DNA of 7,702 nt from Candidatus Omnitrophota bacterium (GTDB lineage Bacteria; Omnitrophota; Gorgyraeia; Zapsychrales; Zapsychraceae), in NCBI GenBank assembly GCA_029567025.1, contig JAKQLT010000025.1, positions 1 to 7,702 of the forward strand. Reading direction: 5' to 3'. Numbering within the stretch: position 1 is the first letter of the stretch; every line of letters starts with the position of its first letter. The translations under genes were made by a program, and so were the position numbers. Of the stretch, positions 1 through 5,599 are shown piece by piece. The notes under the pieces are model-generated. The model ran no database searches. It saw only the letters and a list, made by a program, of their open reading frames with translations, and was not told the origin of the DNA.

Positions 1-487
1 TTTCCTCTTTTTTCTTTTCTACAACTGTTGTATCCTGACTAATAATATCTTCTATCGTTTCTGAGCCAACGCCATAATATTTACGTAACGCCGACAAGAT
101 CTCTTCTTCGGTGGCTAAAACGCGCTCCACATCAAATCCTAAATGTAATTTCAAATCTTCTGTTTGCCAGATAGCTAAAGGATCATAGACCGCAATCGTT
201 AAAGTATTTTCTTTTAACGCCACCGGCATAAATTTATAATGCCAAACATATTTGGCCGGCACAGCCTTTATGGTTTCAGGAGAAATATTAATATTTCGCA
301 AAGAATCATAAAAAACAAGCCCTAATTGTTCTGCTAATGTTTCCAAAAGTTTGGACTTACTCACTAAATTCATATTCACCAGAGTCTGTCCAATAATCTG
401 ACCTGTCCGACGGCTTTCGTCGAGAGCCATCGTTAATTGTTGTTGCGTCAATAATCCTTTTTTAATAAGCATTTCGCCTATTTTCAT
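1..487 (-). CDS. GspE/PulE/PilB-type secretion or type IV pilus ATPase, N-terminal part (cut by window edge)
   Basis: The 162 visible residues form a recognisable N-terminal domain of the GspE/PilB family (MshEN/T2SSE_N type). They open with two consecutive helical repeats of the form IGxxLxxxxLxxxxxLxxxL (about residues 3-24 and 32-54, the second ending in LAEQLGL). A compact alpha/beta part follows with the family-like phrases LTIAVYDPLAI (about 96-106) and ATEEEILSALRKYYG (about 125-139). An acidic/lysine-rich linker begins near residue 157. Full-length relatives go on to a RecA-like motor domain that powers type II secretion or type IV pilus assembly from the cytoplasmic face; that part lies outside the window, so GspE and PilB cannot be separated. 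The consensus RLG of c-di-GMP-binding repeats reads KIG and IIG here, so nucleotide binding should not be assumed. The start is supported by GAGG at 496-493, five bases upstream of the ATG. It begins 23 bp after the beta-subunit stop and is probably the tail of the same transcript. Confidence 0.85.
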   Translation of the reverse strand, partial: MKIGEMLIKKGLLTQQQLTMALDESRRTGQIIGQTLVNMNLVSKSKLLETLAEQLGLVFYDSLRNINISPETIKAVPAKYVWHYKFMPVALKENTLTIAVYDPLAIWQTEDLKLHLGFDVERVLATEEEILSALRKYYGVGSETIEDIISQDTTVVEKKKEE

Positions 488-510
488 TTTATCCTCGCTT
501 TAATATTTTT

Positions 511-1902
511 TTACTGTTGGATGGTATCCGTCGCGCCTTTCATATAAAAATTCTGCTCTGGCACATGATCCAATCGGCCTGAAATAATACGCTCACAGCC
601 TAATAAAGTTTCTTCCAACGGAACATAAACCCCTTTTATCCCTGTATAAATCTCCCCCGTAAAAAATGGTTGTGTTAAGAAAAACTGCAATTTCCTAGCC
701 CGTTCAAAAATGGCCTTATCTGATTCAGAAAATTCTTCTTTTCCGATAATAGCCACAATCCGTTCCAAATCGCGATATTTCTGAAAATGACGAAAAACTT
801 CCTGAACAATCTGAAAATGTTTTTTCCCAACTACTTTAGGGTCAATAAAACCGCTGCTGGATTGCAAAACATCAACCGCCGGATAAAGACCTTGCTTGAC
901 ATAATCACGGGAAAGAACCAAGACAGAACCCAAATGCGCAAAAATAGCTACGACCGCTGGATCTGAAAGATCATCCGCCGGCACATAAACCGCTTCGACA
1001 GACGTAATACTCGAACCTTCTTCAGAACGTATCCTTTCATGAAAATGGCTGATTTCGCTCGTTAAAGTCGGCTGATACCCTGTTTCTGACGGAATTCTTC
1101 CTAATAAAGCAGATAATTCCGCGCCAGCTTGAGCAAAACGAAAGACATTATCCATAAAAAATAAAACCTCTTTGCCTTGTTGCTGAATCGATTCCGCAAT
1201 AGCAATACCGGTATTCGCTGTTTCAAAACGCGCGCCACTGGACTCATTCATCTGTCCAAAAATCATAATAGAACGGTCTAATAAGCCCGTACGTTTAAAT
1301 TCATAATAAAGCTCATTTCCCTCTCTGATGCGCTCACCGACACCAGTAAAAACGCAGGTGCCTTGATGCTTGGTAATAATATTATGAATGATCTCCAAAA
1401 TGAGAATTGTTTTTCCTAACCCCGCTCCTCCTAAAATTCCTGTTTTCGAACCTTTAATAAGCGGAGAAATAAGATCAATCGCCTTAATCCCCGTTTCCAT
1501 AATTTCAAATTTTAAACTTGAGGAATCTTCAAATGTTTTCTTTTGTTCTTTTTGACTACTCTTGCGCACAGGAATCCATGAAGAAGGTTGGATCGGTCCT
1601 TTATGATCAATGGGCTGTCCTAAGACATTCACAACTCTGCCATAAAGATCTTGACCATGAGGAACTTTTAAAACTTCTCCTGTCGCGTAACATACTGCCC
1701 CGCGCTGAAGCCCATAAGTAAAATTAAGGGCAATGCAACGACAAATATTCGGGGCATGATGCTCAATAACTTCTAAAGAAATTTCTTTTTCATCAAAAGT
1801 CTTTGTCTTTAATATTTCATACAAAACAGGCAATTTTCCTGAGCTAAACTGAGCATCAATAACCGAGCCTGCGATAGCAACAACTTTCCCCTGATTTTCC
1901 AT
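511..1902 (-). CDS. atpD: F-type ATPase catalytic subunit beta (divergent, N-ATPase-like)
   Basis: This 463-residue protein is the catalytic beta subunit, which hydrolyses or makes ATP in the alpha3beta3 hexamer; the length is normal. Seen in the sequence: P-loop GGAGLGKT (158-165, Lys164), the catalytic glutamate in GERIREGN (Glu190), Walker B FFMDN (Asp251-Asn252) followed by Arg255, the QAGAELSALLGR segment (258-269), the gamma-contacting catch loop PADDLSD (308-314), YPAVD of the adenine pocket (340-344), and a degenerate DELSEED loop reading EEFSESD (389-395). It should be catalytically competent. Departures from the usual family sequence are NEPPGAR to NESSGAR (219-225), FAHLD to FAHLG (321-325), the STSR-type motif to SSSG (348-351), and a lysine/serine-rich stretch at about 113-130. 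These suggest a fast-evolving or alternative (N-ATPase-like) F-ATPase rather than a housekeeping copy. It starts 1 bp after the gamma stop, with AGGA at 1916-1913 inside the gamma gene. Beta is last in the ATPase set, unlike in N-ATPase operons, where it is first. Confidence 0.96.
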   Translation of the reverse strand: MENQGKVVAIAGSVIDAQFSSGKLPVLYEILKTKTFDEKEISLEVIEHHAPNICRCIALNFTYGLQRGAVCYATGEVLKVPHGQDLYGRVVNVLGQPIDHKGPIQPSSWIPVRKSSQKEQKKTFEDSSSLKFEIMETGIKAIDLISPLIKGSKTGILGGAGLGKTILILEIIHNIITKHQGTCVFTGVGERIREGNELYYEFKRTGLLDRSIMIFGQMNESSGARFETANTGIAIAESIQQQGKEVLFFMDNVFRFAQAGAELSALLGRIPSETGYQPTLTSEISHFHERIRSEEGSSITSVEAVYVPADDLSDPAVVAIFAHLGSVLVLSRDYVKQGLYPAVDVLQSSSGFIDPKVVGKKHFQIVQEVFRHFQKYRDLERIVAIIGKEEFSESDKAIFERARKLQFFLTQPFFTGEIYTGIKGVYVPLEETLLGCERIISGRLDHVPEQNFYMKGATDTIQQ

Positions 1903-1916
1903 ATTATCTTCTTCCT
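1903..1916 (-). promoter_or_regulatory. Ribosome binding site of atpD inside the end of atpG
   Basis: AGGA (1916-1913) within AGGAAGAAG lies ten bases before the beta ATG and overlaps the last codons of gamma. With only 1 bp between the genes, beta translation is probably coupled to gamma. Confidence 0.65.
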
Positions 1917-2758
1917 GAAATAACTTTAGAGGCTGAAATTTCTCGAATAGATTTATCTTTTAACGCATGCTCTTGCCTAAAATAATTAAAAGACAATTTC
2001 TGATTTAACGTAGACAGCTCTTGCGTGCTTCCTTCCAAATGCATAATCCTGGCCGCGTATTCACTGCGTTTACTCATCCAAAAAATATCCAACAAACGAA
2101 AATCTAAATAAATTTCTATCAGCATCTCTAAAACATGGGATATCGCGGGCTCTATCAACATTTCATCGATAAAAAACCCGCGTAAAATTTTTGCTTGGGA
2201 ACTTTTCTGATAAGGCAATAACAAGACCTTGTCTATTTTTTGTACGGCTAAAGAAATAAATTTAGGATAAATTATATAAACACGCCCAAATTTCTTTTTA
2301 TAACCGTTTAAAATATATAATTTCAAAGGCTCTAATTCATCAGTATTTATTTCACTGCTGACGCCAGGAAAAACCTTATAGGAGACATCCGTGTCTTCCA
2401 AATAGCGTGCTCCTCGTCGGCCTAAACATAAAACATGGTCTTCAGATGTTTTGACGATATTTAAAGCCGCATTAATCGCCAACATATTTAAGTCTCCCAA
2501 AAATCCTTCATCAGAAGTAATAACCACAATCAAAGAGGGTAATGTCGGGCGATCAAACAAAAACGGATGTTCAAGCCCTTTAGAAACCAAAACATTGAAA
2601 ATATCTTCAGCGATATTTAAGAAATCTTGTTTAGGCTTCCATTCCTTTAATTGAAACGCGTGAAACTGCATCAACGCCGCAATTTTCAGGACATCAACAA
2701 TATCCCCTAAGCTTTTGGTACTCTCCATATCTTGTTTTAACATCGCAATCGTCGGCAT
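1904..2758 (-). CDS. atpG: F-type ATPase central-stalk subunit gamma (divergent)
   Basis: This 284-residue protein is the rotor shaft linking the alpha3beta3 head to the c-ring. The family pattern is clear although identity is low: an N-terminal coiled-coil helix (about 5-38), a central Rossmann-like domain containing VVITSDEGFLGDLN (78-91, matching the family's SDRGLCGGLN), and a C-terminal helix with SEYAARIMHLEGSTQEL (232-248) running to the end. Aligned without gaps from Tyr259 to Glu273-Ile274, the family's RQAxIT motif, which touches the beta catch loop, reads EHALKD (263-268), a marked change. Position between alpha (7 bp gap) and beta (1 bp gap) supports the call. The ribosome site TAAGG (2768-2764) reuses the alpha stop codon as its first three bases, suggesting translational coupling of alpha and gamma. 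Gamma is the least conserved F1 subunit in general, so divergence alone is not proof of a new role. Confidence 0.92.
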   Translation of the reverse strand: MPTIAMLKQDMESTKSLGDIVDVLKIAALMQFHAFQLKEWKPKQDFLNIAEDIFNVLVSKGLEHPFLFDRPTLPSLIVVITSDEGFLGDLNMLAINAALNIVKTSEDHVLCLGRRGARYLEDTDVSYKVFPGVSSEINTDELEPLKLYILNGYKKKFGRVYIIYPKFISLAVQKIDKVLLLPYQKSSQAKILRGFFIDEMLIEPAISHVLEMLIEIYLDFRLLDIFWMSKRSEYAARIMHLEGSTQELSTLNQKLSFNYFRQEHALKDKSIREISASKVISGRR

Positions 2759-2765
2759 AAAAACC

Positions 2766-4286
2766 TTACAATCCTGTTATTTCTACTTTTAATTTCTTAA
2801 AATAATCAATAAAATGCTGGTCTAATCCTTTTTTTATTTCTATCGTCAACGCTCCCAAAACCGATGAGGTGATATTTGTCTTCTCTTTTAACGTTTGTAC
2901 TAAAGCAGGGTCTTCTGATCGCACATAAGAAAAAAATTCGTTGACAAATTTCTGTAATGTTGGGGCCAACAACGAATCCAAAATGCCCCGTTGAAACGCA
3001 TAAAAAAGAACAATTTCTTCTTCTACAGAAACCGGTGTCTCATTCGGTTGTATTAAAAGTTCATGAAGCGTCTCCCCTCGACGCATTTTTTCTTTAGCTT
3101 CTTGAGATAAATGCGTGCGCATTTTCGTTAATCGTAACATTTCACGATATTGGGAATATTCTAAACGCAATCCTTTAGAGACTTCTCGAATAGCGGCGCA
3201 TTGAACCTTGCTTCCGACACGAGAAACAGAAAGCCCTAAATCAATGGCCGGCTTAAATCCCTCTTTAAATAAAACCGTATTGATATATATTTGTCCGTCG
3301 GTAATAGAAATCGTATTAGTTTGAATATAACCAGAAATGTCTCCTTGCAGAGTCTCCACAATCGGTAAAAAGGTCATCGAGCCACCGCCTCTTTCTTTTT
3401 TTAATTTCCCGGCTCTTTCTAAAAGCTGAGAATGCAAAAAAAAGATATCTCCGGGATAAGCTTCTCTTCCCGGAGAGCGTTCCAACAATAAGGACATCTG
3501 TCGATAAATCCACGCGTGTTTGGTTAAATCATCAAAAACAACAAGAACATGCTTTCCCTGTTCCATAAAATACTCGCCCAAAGCACTGGCTGTATACGGA
3601 GCTAAATATTGTTCGGCCGCAGAAGTTTCGGCGGCTGCACTAACAATAATCGTATATTTTAAAGCCTCTTTATACGCTAACGTCGATATAACTTTTTGTA
3701 AGGCGACATGCGGTCCGCCAATCCAACAGTAAATACAAATAACATCTTTTCCTTTTTGATTAATAATCGCATCTATACCAATACTTGTTTTTCCGGTTTG
3801 TCTATCGCCGATAATAAGCTCTCTTTGCCCGCGTCCAATAGGAATAGCCAAATCAATAATCTTGATTCCGGTGGCCAAAGGCTCTTCAATCGGCTCTCTT
3901 TCCATAACCCCAGGGGCTTCTTTAAAAACAGAATATTTCTGAGATGAAAAAATTTCTCCTTTTTTATCTAACGGCTGGCACAAACTATCAACGATTCTAC
4001 CTAAAAAATTATCGCCCACCGGAACAGTTAATAACTCTGCCAAAGATGTGACGGTTTCGCCTACAGCAATAGCGCCTTCAGTCCCTAAAATAACAACCAA
4101 GACTTCTTCCATATTAAAGCCCATCACAAAACCTTTACTACCGCTATCAAAACGCACTAATTGGCCATAAACGCATGAAGGCAGGCCTTCTACTTTCGCA
4201 ATCCCCTGTTTAAGGTCTTTCACAAAACCAACCTCTCGAACATCAATTAACGGAATTTTTATTTTTTCTGTTTTGAGATTTTCCAT
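2766..4286 (-). CDS. atpA: F-type ATPase regulatory/structural subunit alpha
   Basis: This 506-residue protein is the non-catalytic nucleotide-binding partner of beta in the F1 head. Seen: IGRGQRELIIGDRQTGKT (150-167, P-loop 160-167), Walker B VVFDDL (249-254), YRQMSLLL (261-268), PGREAYPGD (272-280), and the family signature PAIDLGLSVSRVGSKVQ (346-362), whose Arg356 is the arginine finger reaching into the beta site. Non-catalytic sites therefore look intact. Two differences stand out. The P-loop sits about nine residues earlier than in E. coli, and the first 19 residues lack the usual EISxxIKxxI helix that docks on delta. The normally conserved IGQKxS reads IGGPHV (189-194). The missing docking helix fits the absence of a separate delta subunit. 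The gene follows atpF after 18 bp with no recognisable Shine-Dalgarno motif before the ATG, so initiation may depend on coupling to atpF translation. Confidence 0.97.
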   Translation of the reverse strand: MENLKTEKIKIPLIDVREVGFVKDLKQGIAKVEGLPSCVYGQLVRFDSGSKGFVMGFNMEEVLVVILGTEGAIAVGETVTSLAELLTVPVGDNFLGRIVDSLCQPLDKKGEIFSSQKYSVFKEAPGVMEREPIEEPLATGIKIIDLAIPIGRGQRELIIGDRQTGKTSIGIDAIINQKGKDVICIYCWIGGPHVALQKVISTLAYKEALKYTIIVSAAAETSAAEQYLAPYTASALGEYFMEQGKHVLVVFDDLTKHAWIYRQMSLLLERSPGREAYPGDIFFLHSQLLERAGKLKKERGGGSMTFLPIVETLQGDISGYIQTNTISITDGQIYINTVLFKEGFKPAIDLGLSVSRVGSKVQCAAIREVSKGLRLEYSQYREMLRLTKMRTHLSQEAKEKMRRGETLHELLIQPNETPVSVEEEIVLFYAFQRGILDSLLAPTLQKFVNEFFSYVRSEDPALVQTLKEKTNITSSVLGALTIEIKKGLDQHFIDYFKKLKVEITGL

Positions 4287-4304
4287 GTTTTTTAAAACGC
4301 GATG

Positions 4305-5042
4305 TTATAAATATTGATTTTTTGCCTTTTCGTTATGGTAAGCCATGATTTTTTCTACTTTATTTCTTAAACTTCCATCTAATGTCAATCCGCCTAATTG
4401 AATAATTAATCCGGCCAAAAGCGCATTATCTATCGTCTCTTCCAGCACGCAAGAAGTCCCCATTTTTTCTGATAAAATCTCAATGATTCTTTTCTTTTCC
4501 TCGTCTTTTAGCAGAAACGGCGCTCTTATCTGCGCCTTATCAACCTTGACAATAAATTTCTCTTTTCCCATAGCTTTTATCTCTTTCATTAACTCATCCA
4601 GCAATTGATGATGCAACGCCTCTTTTCCTTGAGATGAGAACGCTAATTCAAAAATCTCTAAAGATAACGCCATAACCTTCTGGTGATATTTCTCTAATAA
4701 AGCATTCTCTTGATTCTTTATTTTTACTTCTCCGTCTGCCAAAACACTTTTTAATTTTATATTTGCTTGCTCTTGCGCCTCTGCGATCGCTTTTTCCGCT
4801 GATTTTTTAGCATCTTTTATTAATTTCGCGGACTCTTCCTGCGCCTTTAATAAAATTTTCTCGCGTTCTTGTTTTGCTTTTTCTATTTCCTGTTTTAATT
4901 CCTCTTCCCTTTTTAAATTTTCTTCATGAAGCCGTTTTAAACGGGTCAAGGCCGCTTGCAATTGCCGATAAAATAAAAGCCTTAAAATAAAAATAAGGCC
5001 GGTAAAAATAAAAACTTGTATCAAAATAAGCTGAATGATCAT
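4305..5042 (-). CDS. atpF: F-type ATPase stator subunit b fused to a delta-like C-terminal domain
   Basis: This 245-residue protein would be the peripheral stalk that stops the F1 head from turning with the rotor. One membrane helix occupies about residues 2-24 and ends in LLFYRQL, as in b subunits. A long charged, alanine/lysine/glutamate-rich coiled coil follows (about 30-120), then a helical stretch. The last third (about 163-232) matches the C-terminal domain of delta/OSCP: a strand-like FIVKVDKAQIRAPF, a helix with EEKKRIIEILSEKMG, then ETIDNALLAGLIIQLGGLTL and DGSLRNKVEKI, the counterparts of the DpsLlGG and DgSvrxkL motifs. Ordinary bacterial b is about 160 residues, so this is an extended b with delta function partly built in, similar to the elongated b reported for N-ATPases. 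The six-helix N-terminal domain of delta is not visible. The start is well supported by GGGGAG at 5053-5048, five bases upstream. Confidence 0.9.
   Translation of the reverse strand: MIIQLILIQVFIFTGLIFILRLLFYRQLQAALTRLKRLHEENLKREEELKQEIEKAKQEREKILLKAQEESAKLIKDAKKSAEKAIAEAQEQANIKLKSVLADGEVKIKNQENALLEKYHQKVMALSLEIFELAFSSQGKEALHHQLLDELMKEIKAMGKEKFIVKVDKAQIRAPFLLKDEEKKRIIEILSEKMGTSCVLEETIDNALLAGLIIQLGGLTLDGSLRNKVEKIMAYHNEKAKNQYL
4345..4556 (-). other. Delta/OSCP C-terminal-like domain within atpF
   Basis: This part of the b subunit (about residues 163-232) carries the hallmarks of the delta C-terminal domain, which in standard enzymes is made by a separate gene, atpH. Key residues are the acidic/basic helix at 179-193, Asp205 in TIDNALLAG, the glycine pair Gly217-Gly218, and Asp222-Gly223-Ser224 followed by Arg226 and Lys228. 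No separate atpH is present between atpF and atpA, the place where it usually sits. The call rests on motif reading, not on an alignment score. Confidence 0.75.
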
Positions 5043-5053
5043 AAAAACTCCCC
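5043..5053 (-). promoter_or_regulatory. Strong ribosome binding site of atpF
   Basis: GGGGAG (5053-5048) with a five-base T spacer before the ATG is the strongest Shine-Dalgarno match in the block. It fixes the b-subunit start, after a 35-bp AT-rich gap following atpE. Confidence 0.7.
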
Positions 5054-5077
5054 AAATAATCCTTTTTTAAAAAATAT

Positions 5078-5290
5078 TTATTGAAACAAATTATAGACCA
5101 ACAATAAAGAAATAATCGCAATCGCTTCTGCAAAAATAAAAGCAACAATCATAGTCATTAAAATACGCGGTGACGCCGATGGATTACGCCCGACGGCTTT
5201 CACAGCACCATAACCTACCAAGGCCACAACCGCCGCAGGCCCAATCGTACACATCATCATAATAAGAATCATTACTACATTACGCATCAT
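5078..5290 (-). CDS. atpE: F-type ATPase c-ring subunit (proteolipid)
   Basis: This 70-residue two-helix hairpin forms the membrane rotor ring. It aligns without gaps to the E. coli c subunit, shifted by six residues: the polar loop is Arg35-Asn36-Pro37 and the ion-binding carboxylate is Glu55 in FAEAIAII, the position of E. coli Asp61. The Na+ ligand set of Ilyobacter c (Gln32, Ser66, Thr67, Tyr70) maps to Val22, Ala56, Ile57 and Ile60. Glu55 is thus the only ligand left, which suggests proton rather than sodium binding if an ion is carried at all; Pro18 does match the Na+-type proline 28. Helix 1 has lost much of its GxGxG packing motif: the aligned glycines are Val21, Ala23 and Tyr27, with Gly17, Gly26 and Gly28 present. 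The N-terminus is unusually methionine-rich. The ATG overlaps the epsilon stop in an ATGA, with GGAG at 5305-5302 inside epsilon, indicating coupled translation. No subunit a gene precedes it. Confidence 0.93.
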   Translation of the reverse strand: MMRNVVMILIMMMCTIGPAAVVALVGYGAVKAVGRNPSASPRILMTMIVAFIFAEAIAIISLLLVYNLFQ

Positions 5291-5541
5291 GATAAATATT
5301 TCTCCACTAAAACACGCAGTTCGCTCATCGCAACCTGAGCAATACCTTTTTGGATAAAAAATCTTTTTTTGGGAATGGTTCTATCTTTAAATCCAACTTT
5401 TATCTGCCCTCTTCTTAAAGAATGGACGGATGAACAATGAAAGTCCATAACGGAAAATTCACCGTCATATCCTGGAAGGACAACCTCTTTGGCTTCACCG
5501 TCGAATAATAATTCTTGGGGAGATAAAATTTTAACACGCAT
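5287..5541 (-). CDS. atpC: F-type ATPase subunit epsilon, short form (beta-sandwich domain only)
   Basis: This 84-residue protein corresponds to the N-terminal beta-sandwich of epsilon, which clamps the foot of gamma onto the c-ring. It begins MRVKILSPQELLFDGEAKEV and continues with VVLPGYDGEFSVMDFH (20-35) and LRRGQIKVGF (42-51), all family-typical. The usual protein is about 130-140 residues and ends in two helices that can extend into F1 and block ATP hydrolysis; these helices are absent, so epsilon-type self-inhibition should not operate. Similar short epsilons are known in some bacteria. The start gives the expected N-terminus, but the only purine-rich ribosome-site candidate (AAGGGA, 5566-5561) lies 19 bases away, too far to be convincing. 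Epsilon comes first in this ATPase set, whereas in classical operons it is last and in N-ATPase operons it is second after beta. Confidence 0.9.
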   Translation of the reverse strand: MRVKILSPQELLFDGEAKEVVLPGYDGEFSVMDFHCSSVHSLRRGQIKVGFKDRTIPKKRFFIQKGIAQVAMSELRVLVEKYLS

Positions 5542-5599
5542 GATGCCGGCTTTAAAAATATCCCTTCGTGGCGTTAGGATAAAACTTTATTCTTTCGTC
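5542..5599 (-). other. 58-bp intergenic gap before the ATPase genes
   Basis: This is the longest non-coding gap in the window and the natural break between the envelope-protein pair and the ATPase genes. I see no stem-loop followed by a T run, so no intrinsic terminator. I also find no good -35/-10 pair: short AT stretches such as GATATTTT are not spaced to a convincing -35. A purine-rich AAGGGA is present but 19 bases from the epsilon ATG. It may hold a weak internal promoter, but the sequence does not show one clearly. Confidence 0.5.

Noticed and set aside
1518..1721. Plus-strand open frame opposite atpD
   Set aside because: Lies wholly inside the beta gene, has no ribosome site or recognisable protein, and reads as an antisense shadow.
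2451..2654. Plus-strand open frame opposite atpG
   Set aside because: Antisense to a confident gene, low-complexity translation, no supporting signal.
3316..3513. Minus-strand open frame inside atpA in another frame
   Set aside because: Overlaps the conserved alpha core; the Arg/Lys/Ser-rich translation is typical of an out-of-frame reading.
3520..3947. Two overlapping plus-strand open frames opposite atpA
   Set aside because: Both fall opposite the P-loop and Walker B regions of alpha and show no protein-like features.
511..4286. Flagellar/type III secretion (FliI-like) or V/A-type ATPase
   Set aside because: Separate alpha and beta with F-type motifs (GDRQTGKT, GGAGLGKT, SRVGS), plus gamma, epsilon, b and an 70-residue c, are specific to F-type enzymes.
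4924..5148. Minus-strand open frame spanning the atpE-atpF junction
   Set aside because: Aromatic-rich translation produced by AT-rich DNA in the wrong frame across two well-supported genes.
5078..5290. Na+-translocating c subunit, as expected for an N-ATPase
   Set aside because: Only the proline equivalent to Pro28 is kept; the Gln, Ser/Thr and Tyr ligands map to Val, Ala, Ile and Ile.
5542..5599. Terminator or strong promoter in the 58-bp gap
   Set aside because: The short GCCGGC palindrome has no T run after it, and no correctly spaced -35/-10 pair was found on the minus strand.
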